Part shown: in pieces, positions 45,961 to 55,152 of the stretch
Layout: each line of letters opens with the position of its first letter
Numbering within the stretch: the first letter of the stretch is position 1
Assembly: GCA_964030785.1 (NCBI GenBank)
Contig: OZ034975.1
Coordinates: forward strand, 46,030,569 to 46,094,568
DNA length: 64,000 nt
Reading direction: 5' to 3'
Source: Siderastrea siderea
Lineage: Eukaryota; Cnidaria; Anthozoa; Scleractinia; Rhizangiidae
Position numbers and translations under genes: made by a program
Notes under the pieces: model-generated
What the model was told of the DNA's origin: nothing
The model's database searches: none
The model's input: the letters and a program-made list of their open reading frames with translations, nothing else

Positions 45961-47051
45961 ATCGTTACCACGATCCTGGAGCTTCCGGCAGTTTAGGAGG
46001 CGTGCAACGGTTTGCTAAAGCCCATCAGATTCCTTTGAAAAAAGCCCAACGGGTTTTGGAACGGGATTTGGCCTATACGTTACATAAACCGCGTCGTCGT
46101 CGTTTTCCCACCGTCCCCGTCATTGTAGGAGGATTAGATGATCAATGGGTCGCGGATTTAGTAGAAGTGCAACCCTTGGCCAAGTATAATCGGGGTATAC
46201 GATACTTGTTGACGGTGTTGGATGTCTTGTCCAAGTACGCGTGGGTACAACCGTTGAAAGACAAAACCGGGGTGGCCTTGGTCCATGCCTTTGAGAAGAT
46301 TTTGAAAGGACGACGTCACCCTAATCGATTGCAAACGGATCGAGGGAAAGAATTTTATAATCGGACCTTTCAACGATGGCTTGACGAGCAAGGCATTCAA
46401 CATTTTTCCACCGAAGGGGATGCGAAAGCCAGTGTGGTGGAACGATTTAATCGCACCTTGAAAGAACGGTTGTACCGTTATTTTACCGCGGCCAACACCT
46501 TACGGTTTGACGATGTCTTACCCGAGTTGGTGCAAGGGTATAATGCCACCCGTCATCGAAGTATTGGCATGGCCCCTCAAGACGTGACATGGGACAACGA
46601 AGAAGCCGTGTGGAAACGATTGTATGCCAAACGATGGAAAGGCCAGAAAAAACCTACATTCAAAGTGGGAGATCGTGTCCGTCTCAACAAGATTCATCGT
46701 ACCTTTGAAAAAGGGTATTTACCCGGTTGGACCGAAGAAGTGTTTGTCGTGCATCGTGTGATCCCGGGATCCGTGCCCACGTATAAGATTCACGAATGGG
46801 ATAATACCCCCGTCCAAGGTACGTTTTATGAAGAGGATTTACAAAAAGTCCATGTGTCCGATGTGTTTCGGATCGAAAAGGTACTTAAGCGACAAAAAGA
46901 TCGTTGGTTGGTCAAGTGGAAAGGGTGGCCCGACAAGTACAATAGTTGGATTCGTAGTCAAGACGTGACGTCTCTCCAACCACCCAAGAGGAAAAAGACA
47001 AGCCCACCCAAAGAGACAAGTCCACCCAAAAGACGACGACGACGTGACTAA
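45912..47051 (+). CDS. RVE integrase with chromodomain (Pol-C)
   Basis: 379 residues, nearly identical to Pol-A 3468-4613. VADLVEV, LQTDRGKEFYN and SVVERFNRT give the D-D-E triad. The SH3-like KVGDRVRLNK and chromodomain-like WLVKWKGWPDKYNSW follow. The lysine-rich tail differs slightly in length. Open and complete, so this decaying element could still supply integrase to related copies. It overlaps the ORF116 remnant by 49 bp and is followed 3 bp later by penton-B. Confidence 0.93.
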   Translation: MPERMAPRKKNTPSWLNRYHDPGASGSLGGVQRFAKAHQIPLKKAQRVLERDLAYTLHKPRRRRFPTVPVIVGGLDDQWVADLVEVQPLAKYNRGIRYLLTVLDVLSKYAWVQPLKDKTGVALVHAFEKILKGRRHPNRLQTDRGKEFYNRTFQRWLDEQGIQHFSTEGDAKASVVERFNRTLKERLYRYFTAANTLRFDDVLPELVQGYNATRHRSIGMAPQDVTWDNEEAVWKRLYAKRWKGQKKPTFKVGDRVRLNKIHRTFEKGYLPGWTEEVFVVHRVIPGSVPTYKIHEWDNTPVQGTFYEEDLQKVHVSDVFRIEKVLKRQKDRWLVKWKGWPDKYNSWIRSQDVTSLQPPKRKKTSPPKETSPPKRRRRRD

Positions 47052-47054
47052 ACA

Positions 47055-48098
47055 ATGACGTTGGTGCCCAACTCTTCGTTTTACGTGAAGTTGATGAGTC
47101 ATGCGAGTACCAAAGAGTTTCCTGGGAACAAGAGTCATCATTTCAGAAACCGATTGCCTAAACCCATCCGATTTATGGGACGAGGATGGATGGTGGGTAT
47201 GGTGAGTTTATCCTTACCCACCATTCCAGTGATAGTGGAAGAAGGAGGCGTGGGCGATTCCCATCCTCTGTTGTATGTACGATGGCACGAACGGGTGCAT
47301 GACACAGACGATCAAGGGGACGATGTCTGGTACCATGAACGTCGCGAACTCACTGTCTACGGTCGAGATATGAGAAAGGAGATGACCTCCTCGACGGGAT
47401 CGCACTTTTTTCATCAACTGGTGTACCGTTACGAGCAAAGCCGTGCGAAACAAACCCAACCCAAAAACAAATGGGCCGAGGACAATGGCGTCAAATTGGT
47501 CCCGACCTTTGAATGGACCTCCGAAGGGGATTTGTTATTGAATACCACCAATGTGGATTACAAACGACAAGTAGCGCACGTTTCATGGGGTAGAACCTTG
47601 GCCCTGAGAATGGGATGGATTGAACAAGTGTCCCCCGGTCAGTATCGATTAGGTCCGAATCTCTTGCAAGAATTTCAAGGCATTTCCACCATTCCCACCC
47701 CGACGGATATCCGCGATGCCGCCAACAAACCCATCTTTTGGAAAGTGGAGGGGGATTATGTGAAATTGAGTCTATCGTGCCCTTGGCGGTTTGTGAATTT
47801 GAACAAGACCTTTCGTCCCTCGTTGGAATTTCCCTCCACGCGTCCTTTGCACGTGTATTGTGATGTAGGGACCAGCAGTATGGTGGGTGGTCGTATCACC
47901 GATCTCTTACGAGAAATCAAGTACCAGCCACAAAACACCACCCACTTTGAACCTCGACATATTCAATATGTCCCAGTACGCAATGAAGTGGTGGAAATCG
48001 TGGAAACCCAGATGGCCTAAACCAATGGGGATCTCGTGAAATTTGGTGAAGGACATACCCTCTTGACTCTCCACTTTAAAAGGGAAGTCGTGGTGTGA
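47055..48098 (+). pseudogene. Penton-like paralog B, truncated by a late stop
   Basis: Open for 321 codons, then TAA at 48018-48020 replaces the glutamate codon found in Pol-A. The remaining 25 codons (FGEG..LLTLHFKRE) are still in frame to 48098. The lost segment includes the conserved final beta strand of the family, so function is probably impaired. Confidence 0.8.
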
Positions 48099-48111
48099 AG
48101 AAGAAGAGAAA

Positions 48112-49161
48112 ATGTCGTTCTACGTGACGTTACCGAGTCATGCCAACTGACATGAATTTCCCAACAACCAAGCCAATTCCTTCAAGATTCGTTTACCTCA
48201 ACCGTTACGGTTACAAGGAGGTGGATGGCAAGTGGGGTTGAGTGCCATTTCCTTACCGGATACGCACGTCAATTTGTACGAGTTGGTGCAAAAAGATGGG
48301 TACATCCTATCGACGACCTGGGACCAAACCTATCCCAAACCGGGTGGAAAAGACGGGGAAACGGTCGGGCGAAGAGACAGCGCGCAAACCCTCATCAACG
48401 ACATTCAACATTTGGATTGGGTGGTGGATGGGGTGAGTTTCATGAAAGCCGCCATTGCTCACTTGGAACAACAACGCAAGGAAACGGCGATTCAAGGTGG
48501 CCGGTTTACCAATGATCAAGGCAAACACAGATACGTCAAGTTTCGTTGGGAAGGCGACGATCTCATCATTGACAACACCAATGTCTGTCATTGCAAAACC
48601 GACACGCCAGCCCTGTACATCTACACCAAGTTGGCTGTCAAGATGGGATGGTTACGTAAAATTAGCAGTGGGTTGATTTTGGGACCCAACTTACAACAAG
48701 ACTTCATGGGGGATCAAATCCCCAACATGACAAAACCCGTTGACAACGATTGGAACGATGTGGACGACGATCAGCACAACCCGGTCTTTTGGACGGTGCG
48801 TTTGTTCTCACCGGATCATTTACGATTGAGTATGAGTTGTGGGTGGCGTTTCACCAATTTGAATGTGGCGTTTCGTTCGGTGGTGGGTGATCCCTCGCGA
48901 TCGTTGCACGTGTACTCGGACGTGGCAGGCAGTATGATGGTAGGCAATCGCGTGACCGATTTGTTGCGAGAAATCCATTACAAGCGGGAAGGCAGAGGTA
49001 CCATGTACTTTGAACCGTTGCACATTCATTACCTACCGCTTCGTAATGAAGTGGTGGAAATCATTCAAATGCAAGTCACCGAAACGTCTGGCACCGAGGA
49101 TAAGTTGGTCAGGTTTGGCCAAGGCAACACCCTGGTCACCTTGCACTTCAAAAAGGCATAA
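48112..49161 (+). pseudogene. Penton-like paralog C, stop at codon 13
   Basis: The ATG at 48112 is followed by SFYVTLPSHAN and a TGA at 48148-48150, where Pol-A has an arginine CGA codon (a CpG to TpG type change). The rest of the frame is open to 49161 with all family motifs (VYSDVAGSMMVG, VTDLLREI, TLVTLHFKK). A single recent mutation explains the loss. Confidence 0.8.
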
Positions 49162-49190
49162 AAAGGGGAAAAGGGGATGGTCAATCAAAG

Positions 49191-49382
49191 ATGCCAAAGA
49201 CAAGAGCACGTCGAAGAAGAAGAAGGCAACGAGGCGGTCTCTTGCCTCTGGCCGCTCTCGTGCCAGCCTTGATGGCTGTGGGGAAAGCCGCCGCGTTGGG
49301 AGCGGTGGGTGGTGCGGCGGGTTACGGTGGCAAAAAAGCCATCGAAGCAGCGACCACTCGGAAGAAAAAGAAAGGCCGATGA
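49191..49382 (+). CDS. pX (mu)-like core peptide precursor, copy 1
   Basis: 63 residues. RARRRRRRQRGG then LLPLAALVPALMAVGKAAAL and a basic tail, matching Pol-A 1128-1319 and the adenovirus pre-mu layout (basic block, GG, hydrophobic segment). A CATAAAAAGG box lies about 30 nt upstream. A related small gene lies at 54569-54742, so Pol-C has two such peptides. Confidence 0.65.
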   Translation: MPKTRARRRRRRQRGGLLPLAALVPALMAVGKAAALGAVGGAAGYGGKKAIEAATTRKKKKGR

Positions 49383-49452
49383 GAGGGGGTATAAAAAGAC
49401 AAAGGGGGTGACGTGAAGCATAGACCTTGGTGAAAGAGCAAAGAAGACAACC

Positions 49453-49779
49453 ATGCGAGGGGGAGGTTTGACACGATTTCGGACAGACGAGTGGTATGAT
49501 CAACATGGCAGCGGGTTGATGAGGGAGGTCATGCGTGGTGGGTTCCAAGGCCTTAAAAGCACGCGAAATCCTTTAAAACTGCCTAGTAATATCAAGAGAG
49601 GATTGAATGCAGGGTTAACACGCGGTGTTAAACGCAAAGCCGAACAAGTCATTAAAAAAGAAATCACCAAACAAGCCAAGAAAGCCTTGAATCAGAAGAA
49701 CGTGAAAGACGCCGTGCGTGTGGCTAGTGCTTTGTTTCCCAAGCAAGTCAAACGTGCGCGAGATATTTTGGGAGTGTAA
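49453..49779 (+). CDS. Basic virion-associated protein with RGG sites (Pol-C)
   Basis: 108 residues: MRGGGLTRFRTDEWYDQHGS, MRGGFQGLKS, then KRKAEQVIKKEITKQAKKAL. Ortholog of Pol-A 719-1054, three residues shorter. Two RGG sites may be cleaved by the element's protease. A TATAAAAAG box lies at 49390-49397. The last base of its stop is the first base of the next ATG. Confidence 0.7.
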   Translation: MRGGGLTRFRTDEWYDQHGSGLMREVMRGGFQGLKSTRNPLKLPSNIKRGLNAGLTRGVKRKAEQVIKKEITKQAKKALNQKNVKDAVRVASALFPKQVKRARDILGV

Positions 49780-50015
49780 TGGATCCCGTGCATTCACGAC
49801 CTCGACGGATTCGTAGTGATCGAGGGTTGTCTCAATGGGGAGGACTGTATCCGTTTTGGAAACTCAGGAGAGGACAACGTGGTGGCTGGTTGAGTGGCGA
49901 GGTGATGAGAGTCCCCGGGTTTGATTTGAGACAACGTTTAGCACGACGACGCTATAAAAACCCCTCACGACGACGACGGGGTACCACTACTCGACGACGA
50001 CGACGACGACGTTAA
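49779..50015 (+). CDS. Arginine-rich core-like protein (Pol-C)
   Basis: 78 residues ending in an arginine tail encoded by CGA repeats. RPRRIRSDRGLSQWGGLYPF and GQRGGWLSGEVM match Pol-A 486-716. It overlaps the preceding gene by one base (TAATG) and stops 2 bp before the capsid ATG, so translation from a shared late mRNA is likely. Confidence 0.7.
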   Translation: MDPVHSRPRRIRSDRGLSQWGGLYPFWKLRRGQRGGWLSGEVMRVPGFDLRQRLARRRYKNPSRRRRGTTTRRRRRRR

Positions 50016-50017
50016 CC

Positions 50018-51444
50018 ATGCCGAATGTGATGTCACCCGTGGCAACCCCTACCTACTCTGAAGGGGCTGCCCCAGCGCATCCGCGGTCCGAAGGGACCGT
50101 CAACCCGGCCTTACGGATTTTCAAGGTGCCACCGACCGACATTAGCATCAATGCCTATCGCATGGTCACCATTCAACCCACCACCACGGGTATCAATCCA
50201 TGGAATTCATTGTACCAGGGTTGGACGATTTTGTGGATTTGGGACGCAGTTACTTTACCATGGAATTGAGTTTGAAAAAGGACGATAACGGGAACTTGGT
50301 GGCCGCGGAGAAATTGTGGCCCGTCAATAATTTGGCCCATTCCATCATCAAGCAAATTGACTTGCAGTTGAATGGCACGTTGATCAGTCCTCAATCCGAC
50401 ACTTATCATTACAAAGCTTACCTGGAAACCTTGTTGAATTATGACCGAGAAGATGGCAAGACCGTGTTAGGACCCCAAGGCTGGTTCAATCAAGTGGATT
50501 TCCCACCCCAATGGACTGCCAACAACACCAACAGTGCGGCACCACATAATGACTACCGGGATCTCCCCGCCAATCACAAAGGGGCGTTGGCTGCGATGGT
50601 AGCTGAAGTGGAAAAGTATGCTGCAGGTGTCACCCACAGTCTGGTGTTTACCCCGCACTTGGAAGTGTTTCATACTGGCAAATTGTTGGTGCCTGGCATA
50701 GAAATCAAGATGAAATTTCATTTCAACAGCCCGAGCTTGTTTTTGAATGGAGTGGGTCTAGCTGGCCGATTGATGGAAGGGGATGTGAAACTACGGTTTC
50801 ATCTCTGCCAACTGCGTTTGAATGACGCCATCTACAGGAGTTTATCTGAAAAAAGACACAATGAAGGCCAAGTGGCTGCTTACCCGACCGTCCGCAGTGA
50901 AATCCGGACTTTCAGCATGCAAGGCAACCTGGTCCGCTTTGATATCCCCAACCTGTTTCAAAACAGAATACCTGACCGATTGATTGTAGGGTTGTTGGAC
51001 AGCCGCGCCTTCAATGGAGCTGTGACCCGAGATCCTTTCTGTTTCCAGAAATTTGGTCTGACATCCATTCGACAGATTGTCAAAGGAGAAGAATACCCTT
51101 ATGAAACCCTACAGTTAGTGCGCAACAATGGCACCCGAGATAATCTAGGCTACTTCCGTTTTCTGCAAGCCAGTGGTGCCTGGTGTAAAAAGAAAGGCAA
51201 TATGGTACAATTAGGAGATTGGGGCCACAGGAAAAATTGTACCTTGTACATGTTTGACAATGTCGCCAATGGATGTGCTGACAGTCAAAACCTCAACCCC
51301 AAGCAAACAGGCGATTTACAACTGGTCTTAGAATTTGGAGCCCAACCCGGTGTCAATATAACCGTACTCGTCTATGGGGAATTTGAGAACTTGCTGGAGA
51401 TTGACAGGAACGGAGCCGTGTTGTATAACATTTACCAGCACTGA
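50018..51444 (+). pseudogene. Major capsid protein gene with a one-base deletion
   Basis: The first 60 codons from ATG 50018 match Pol-A (SEGTVNPALRIFKVPPTDIS and onwards). Near 50195-50203 one base present in Pol-A is missing, and the frame continues out of phase to 50269. The true frame resumes and stays open to 51444 (VPGLDDFVDLGRSYF, LARLMEG-like loops, FENLLEIDRNGA at the end). The 414-codon downstream part contains both expected jelly-roll halves. An internal ATG at 50200 could start it but would omit the N-terminus. Confidence 0.8.
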
Positions 51445-51448
51445 AGAA

Positions 51449-51988
51449 ATGGAACACGTGGCCTTGAATAATGTGCAATTGGATTATTTAGCCCGAGACG
51501 ACCCCCAATTGAACCCTGTCTTTTACGGGACGGTGGCCTGCGATCGTTTACCCAAGAGTCCTCGTAAGACCCAACCCCAAGGGTACATTGTGAATACGGA
51601 CCCGCACGATCAACCGGGACAACATTGGTTAGCGGTGTGGACAAATGGAAAGGTGTGTGAAGTCCTGGACAGTTATGCTTTGCCCATGGACACGTACGTG
51701 CAAGCCACCCCGTTACGAGATTGGATTGTCCAACATTGGAAGTATGTGGTGACCAATGGCAAGTCCCTCCAAGCCATTTCAAGCAAGAGTTGTGGTGATT
51801 ACGCCTTGTTGTACTTGAAAGCCAAAGCCCGTGGACGAACCTTGCAAGATTTTTTAAATGAGTTAACTGATCATGACTATGTAAGCAATGACCATCAAGC
51901 GGGTCAACGCCTTCAACAATTGATTGTAGGTCAAGAAGAGAGATGGTATCAACTTTGTTGTCATCCGTATCATCAATGTAATGGTTAA
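51449..51988 (+). CDS. Adenain-like cysteine protease
   Basis: 179 residues from the ATG at 51449. GQHWLAVWTNGKVCEVLDSY holds the catalytic His and acid, and KSCGDYALLYLKA the Cys, with adenain/Ulp1-type spacing. It begins 5 nt after the capsid stop. It should mature the capsid and the GG-containing core precursors. In Pol-B the same domain is the C-terminal half of a fusion. AATAAA at 51986-51991 overlaps the stop. Confidence 0.85.
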   Translation: MEHVALNNVQLDYLARDDPQLNPVFYGTVACDRLPKSPRKTQPQGYIVNTDPHDQPGQHWLAVWTNGKVCEVLDSYALPMDTYVQATPLRDWIVQHWKYVVTNGKSLQAISSKSCGDYALLYLKAKARGRTLQDFLNELTDHDYVSNDHQAGQRLQQLIVGQEERWYQLCCHPYHQCNG

Positions 51989-52016
51989 ATAAAATTCGTT
52001 GGAAAAAAGTGGTGTT

Positions 52017-52077
52017 GGGGTCGTAGCTCAGTCGGTAGAGCCTTAGTCGTGCGTGGGTTCGAGTCCCACCGACTCCC
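52017..52077 (+). ncRNA. tRNA-like unit lacking the anticodon arm, with intact A and B boxes
   Basis: GGGGTCG (52017-52023) pairs with CGACTCC (52070-52076) as a 7-bp acceptor stem. GCTC/GAGC forms a D-arm (52026-52041), and GTGGG-TTCGAGT-CCCAC (52053-52069) a perfect T-arm. Between D and T arms are only 11 nt, too few for an anticodon arm. TAGCTCAGTCGG fits the Pol III A box and GGTTCGAGTCC the B box. A T10 run at 52091-52100 would end Pol III transcription. It lies between protease and ATPase genes and overlaps the ATPase CATAAAAAGG box. Confidence 0.7.
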
Positions 52078-52119
52078 ATAAAAAGGTGCCTTTTTTTTTT
52101 CTAAGGGTAGTTCGTCATC

Positions 52120-52773
52120 ATGCAAACGGGGAAACCGTTTCGTTTTCATACCCCCTCCTCTATCTTGGTGGTGGGCCCTTCGGGATGTGGCAAAACCGTG
52201 TTTACGGAAAAACTCTTGGTAGAGAACCCGGATTTGTTTGAAACCCCACCGACCCAACTGCATTATTGTTATGGGGCCTGGCAAGATCGATTTCAAGGCA
52301 TGCAAGATCAAGGGGTGGTGTTTCACGAAGGGATTCCCGATCATGAGGCGTTGGTCCAATGGTTTCCTCAAGGACATGGGGTCCTGGTCTTGGATGATTT
52401 AATGGATGAAGGGAGTCACGATAAACGCGTGTTGGATTTATTCACCAAACATTCACATCATCAAGGGGTGACGGTATTGTACTTGTGCCAAGACATGTTT
52501 CCCGTGGGTCGATATGCCAAAAGTATTTCCCGCAATGCCCATTACATCGTGGCGTTCAAGAACCCCCGAGATCAATTAGGGGTACGCAATGTCATGCTTC
52601 AATCGTTTCCTACCACTTGGAAAGACACGTTGGAGACGTTTCATCAAGCCACCACACGACCGTATGGGTATTTGGTCTTGGATTTACATTCCGCCTCCTC
52701 CGATCAACAACGGTTGTTGAGTCACCTCTTAAAAGACGAAGGATGGACTCGCACCTATCAAAAACGACTATAA
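52120..52773 (+). CDS. DNA-packaging ATPase (A32/FtsK-HerA type, Pol-C)
   Basis: 217 residues. Walker A is ILVVGPSGCGKTVFTEKLL near residue 16; Walker B is HGVLVLDDLMDEG near residue 90, with TVLYLCQDMFPVGRYAKSIS after it. Same length and order as the Pol-B ATPase but with different flanking sequence. It should package the genome. Open and complete. The next gene's TATAAAGG lies across its stop codon. Confidence 0.9.
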   Translation: MQTGKPFRFHTPSSILVVGPSGCGKTVFTEKLLVENPDLFETPPTQLHYCYGAWQDRFQGMQDQGVVFHEGIPDHEALVQWFPQGHGVLVLDDLMDEGSHDKRVLDLFTKHSHHQGVTVLYLCQDMFPVGRYAKSISRNAHYIVAFKNPRDQLGVRNVMLQSFPTTWKDTLETFHQATTRPYGYLVLDLHSASSDQQRLLSHLLKDEGWTRTYQKRL

Positions 52774-52810
52774 AGGCACCCTTTGAACAGGAAAAAAAGA
52801 GAAAGCAACC

Positions 52811-53295
52811 ATGGCGGATGATGATGACCGTCAACCTCCGCAATCGTACGATACCGTGTCCCCGGCCGGTGTGGGGGCGACCACCAGCAATCAAGTGTCG
52901 CCAGGGACCATCCAAGAAATTTTGGATACGGGGGACCAAAACTTGATTCACCAAGCCTTCGAGCAAATAGAGGATGCTGGTGATTATGATGCCCTCACCA
53001 GATATTTGGAATCGCTCCCTAACCTCCCAGCCCTCGGAATGCCTGTGCAGGCCTCTTCCCCAGCCGGGGTAGGAAGTCCAGGAAGTCAATCCTACCGTAG
53101 TATACACACCACCCCACCGTCTTCTGGTGCTCGAACCCCTGCGAGTCCTCCTAGCGTACCCTTGGCAGCGGGTGCTCGAACAGCAGCGGGTGCTGGGGGT
53201 GATGGTAATGGACGTGGTGGGCGTGGTGGTGGACGTGGTGGACGTGGTGGTGGACGTGGTGGTGGACGTGGTGCTGGTGGTGCTGGTGGTGGTGG

Positions 53296-53326
<31 letters not shown>

Positions 53327-53641
53327 GGTGGTGGTCGTCGTGGACGACGACCGAGACGAATACGAGGACGACGACGAAATACCCCCACTTCCCCTTTGAC
53401 ACCTGCCTCCAATCCAGCTACCCCTCGAGGATCTTGGACGTCTGGGAGTTCTGGCCGAGCCCCTCGTACCTTGCGTCAAGCGGATTTACAACGACGTTTA
53501 CGTATGATGTTACAAGATCAAGAACAATTAGCCCAAGGACGTGAAATTGCTAATGTCACCATGACCAATAGCATTGTGACCAGTTATAAACAGGGAGGAG
53601 CACCCAGCGTACAAACCTCGTCGTCCCGGGTTTCGCCGTGA
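52811..53641 (+). CDS. RGG/glycine-arginine-rich protein
   Basis: 276 residues. An acidic start (MADDDDRQPP) and a helical region (TGDQNLIHQAFEQIEDAGDY) come first. A repeat domain of GRGG/GGG units (about residues 133-175) follows, then an arginine block, an S/T/P-rich linker and a C-terminal coiled segment (LQRRLRMMLQDQEQLAQGRE) ending NVTMTNSIVTSYKQGG. RGG domains bind RNA or DNA and are methylated in host proteins. The GGT codon repeat creates long false frames on both strands. Role unknown; its place next to the ATPase suggests a virion or assembly protein. Confidence 0.6.
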
Positions 53642-53643
53642 GG

Positions 53644-54306
53644 ATGAAAACCGTCGTGTCGTTATTGAATGGATCGAAACATCATGGTATTCGATTCCCC
53701 CCAGAATTATTACAACGGATGGATTCCTTGTATGCTTTTTACCATCAACAATGGTGGTGTTATCGAAAAATGTTGAATCATTACAAGTGGATCAATGCCT
53801 TGTTCAATGGCATGGCATTACTCCTGATGGCCGCCGGCATGATTGCTGGACCCCTTTTGGAAAACAGTACATTGGTAGCCTGTTTGGCGGCAGTGGGCAC
53901 CGTGGTCAAAGGATGGAATGATTTTAAACAATACCGATTTAAAGTGACCATGAGTCGATTTGCGTTTACCACCTATGCCAAAGCCTTGACCGAATTGAAA
54001 ACCCATGTCCGTGGTGTTCCCTTGGAGGATCTGGAACGATTTGTAATCAAGATGCAAACCTTGGATGATACCGTTGTGGATTTCACCCCTCCGTTACCCA
54101 AACGATGTGTGCAAGATTACCATCGTCATTTTGTGTACCAACCCGTGGAAGCCCTATGTTATGTGGACGGATGTCCTCGTCCCTTGAGACCCAAAGACTA
54201 TTGGATCAATAAAAAGCCGCTCCCTCCCAGTCCCACACTCTTAGAACCATGGCCGTCCAACGACGACGACGACGCAGAAAAAGGAAACAAAGAGGAGGGG
54301 CTTTAA
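53644..54306 (+). CDS. Conserved two-transmembrane protein (Pol-C)
   Basis: 220 residues from the ATG at 53644. YAFYHQQWWCYRKMLNHYKW precedes two adjacent membrane segments (about residues 55-95: MALLLMAAGMIAGPLL and TLVACLAAVGTVV). Then come KVTMSRFAFTTYAKALTELK and LDDTVVDFTPPLPK. Homolog of Pol-B 11353-11841 with an added proline-rich C-terminus. Its C-terminus overlaps the next basic gene in another frame. Conserved across both lineages, so probably a core particle or membrane function. Confidence 0.7.
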   Translation: MKTVVSLLNGSKHHGIRFPPELLQRMDSLYAFYHQQWWCYRKMLNHYKWINALFNGMALLLMAAGMIAGPLLENSTLVACLAAVGTVVKGWNDFKQYRFKVTMSRFAFTTYAKALTELKTHVRGVPLEDLERFVIKMQTLDDTVVDFTPPLPKRCVQDYHRHFVYQPVEALCYVDGCPRPLRPKDYWINKKPLPPSPTLLEPWPSNDDDDAEKGNKEEGL

Positions 54307-54575
54307 TGCGTCGCAAACCCCGTTTGGTGGATAAAATTGCCCATGGCATGAGTATGTTTCTATCAGGTCCAGCACCTGGGTTTAGACTCGCTTTAGGCAA
54401 ATTGGGCGGTCAAGCCTTGAAAGGCATTACCGATAATGTACAACATTACCGACAACGAGGTGGGGGTTGGTGGCAAGATTTCAAACGCAATACCCGTCAA
54501 GGCTATAAAGAGTCGCGAGACGTGATCAAACAAAACAAAGCCCTTCAACGTGTATTGATGAACCGTTCATGGTGA
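54249..54575 (+). CDS. Basic protein with RGG sites
   Basis: 108 residues. QRRRRRRKRKQRGGALMRRK at the start, an amphipathic centre (GFRLALGKLGGQALKG), then YRQRGGGWWQDFKRN. The two RGG sites resemble protease sites, and the centre recalls the membrane-active helix of adenovirus pVI, though this is inference. It overlaps the two-TM gene by 58 bp and the next gene by 7 bp. Confidence 0.55.
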   Translation: MAVQRRRRRRKRKQRGGALMRRKPRLVDKIAHGMSMFLSGPAPGFRLALGKLGGQALKGITDNVQHYRQRGGGWWQDFKRNTRQGYKESRDVIKQNKALQRVLMNRSW

Positions 54576-54742
54576 GGAGGAGAAGATTACGACGACGACG
54601 ACGTCGTCAACGAGGTGGTTTTTTAAATCTATTGGTCCCCGCCATGGTAGGATTGGGGAAAGCCGTGGCCTTGGAAACGGATAAACGTATAAAACGCACG
54701 ATCCAAAAAGCCAACCAACGGTATCGTCGTCGTCACCGATAA
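54569..54742 (+). CDS. pX (mu)-like core peptide precursor, copy 2
   Basis: 57 residues: VRRRRLRRRRRRQRGG, then FLNLLVPAMVGLGKAVALET and a basic end (QRYRRRHR). Same plan as 49191-49382. The ATG lies within the preceding gene's last codons (CATGGTGA) and the stop is 3 bp before the next ATG. Overlooked easily because of its size. Confidence 0.6.
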   Translation: MVRRRRLRRRRRRQRGGFLNLLVPAMVGLGKAVALETDKRIKRTIQKANQRYRRRHR

Positions 54743-54745
54743 AGG

Positions 54746-55063
54746 ATGCAACGTCTTCGACGTCAATTACCGTTTTTACGGTCCATGTTACAAGAAGCCA
54801 ATGGTTCCAAACGTCAAGAGTTGTTACAACATGCCAATGCCGATCAAATCAATGCTGTGAGTGAACTGGTCTTAAACTTCTTAAAAAACAAGATTCCCGT
54901 CACCCCACCCATGCTGGCTAAACTTCAACCCTATAAAAAGGTACTACGTGATTTGGGACGTCGTCGACATTCCGTCAAAAAACGTCGTCAGTGGTTGGTT
55001 CAACAAAAAGGACGCGGGTTGTTTCAAGGACTTCACGAGGTGTTATGTCAATGTGTTCGTTAA
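54746..55063 (+). CDS. Conserved basic Polinton protein
   Basis: 105 residues. LRRQLPFLRSMLQEANGSKR, then LLQHANADQINAVSELVLNF, a PVTPPMLAKLQPYKKVLRDL block and a basic C-terminus with QKGRGLFQGLHEVL. I recall this type (helical, QRK..LL..A...I.A..E...N.L) from many Polintons, without known function. Possibly a core or histone-like protein. Confidence 0.55.
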   Translation: MQRLRRQLPFLRSMLQEANGSKRQELLQHANADQINAVSELVLNFLKNKIPVTPPMLAKLQPYKKVLRDLGRRRHSVKKRRQWLVQQKGRGLFQGLHEVLCQCVR

Positions 55064-55152
55064 CGTGTCAAGACATGGAAAGACTCTTATTGGAAGCATA
55101 AATATCACCTGTTGTAAAAGCTGTCGTGCATTGGAAGACCTTTGCCCCGACC

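Noticed and set aside
51432..52079. Minus-strand open frame of about 215 codons over the protease gene and tRNA-like unit
   Set aside because: It is a shadow of the protease gene; its start region is the reverse complement of a tRNA T-arm and reads as the well-known false peptide type produced by tRNA sequence.
53092..53479. Long open frames on both strands and in several frames across the GGT-rich tract (poly-T, poly-P, poly-H and poly-V products)
   Set aside because: They are by-products of the trinucleotide-rich repeat in the RGG protein gene; only the frame 52811-53641 has sensible flanking sequence, a TATA box and a start.
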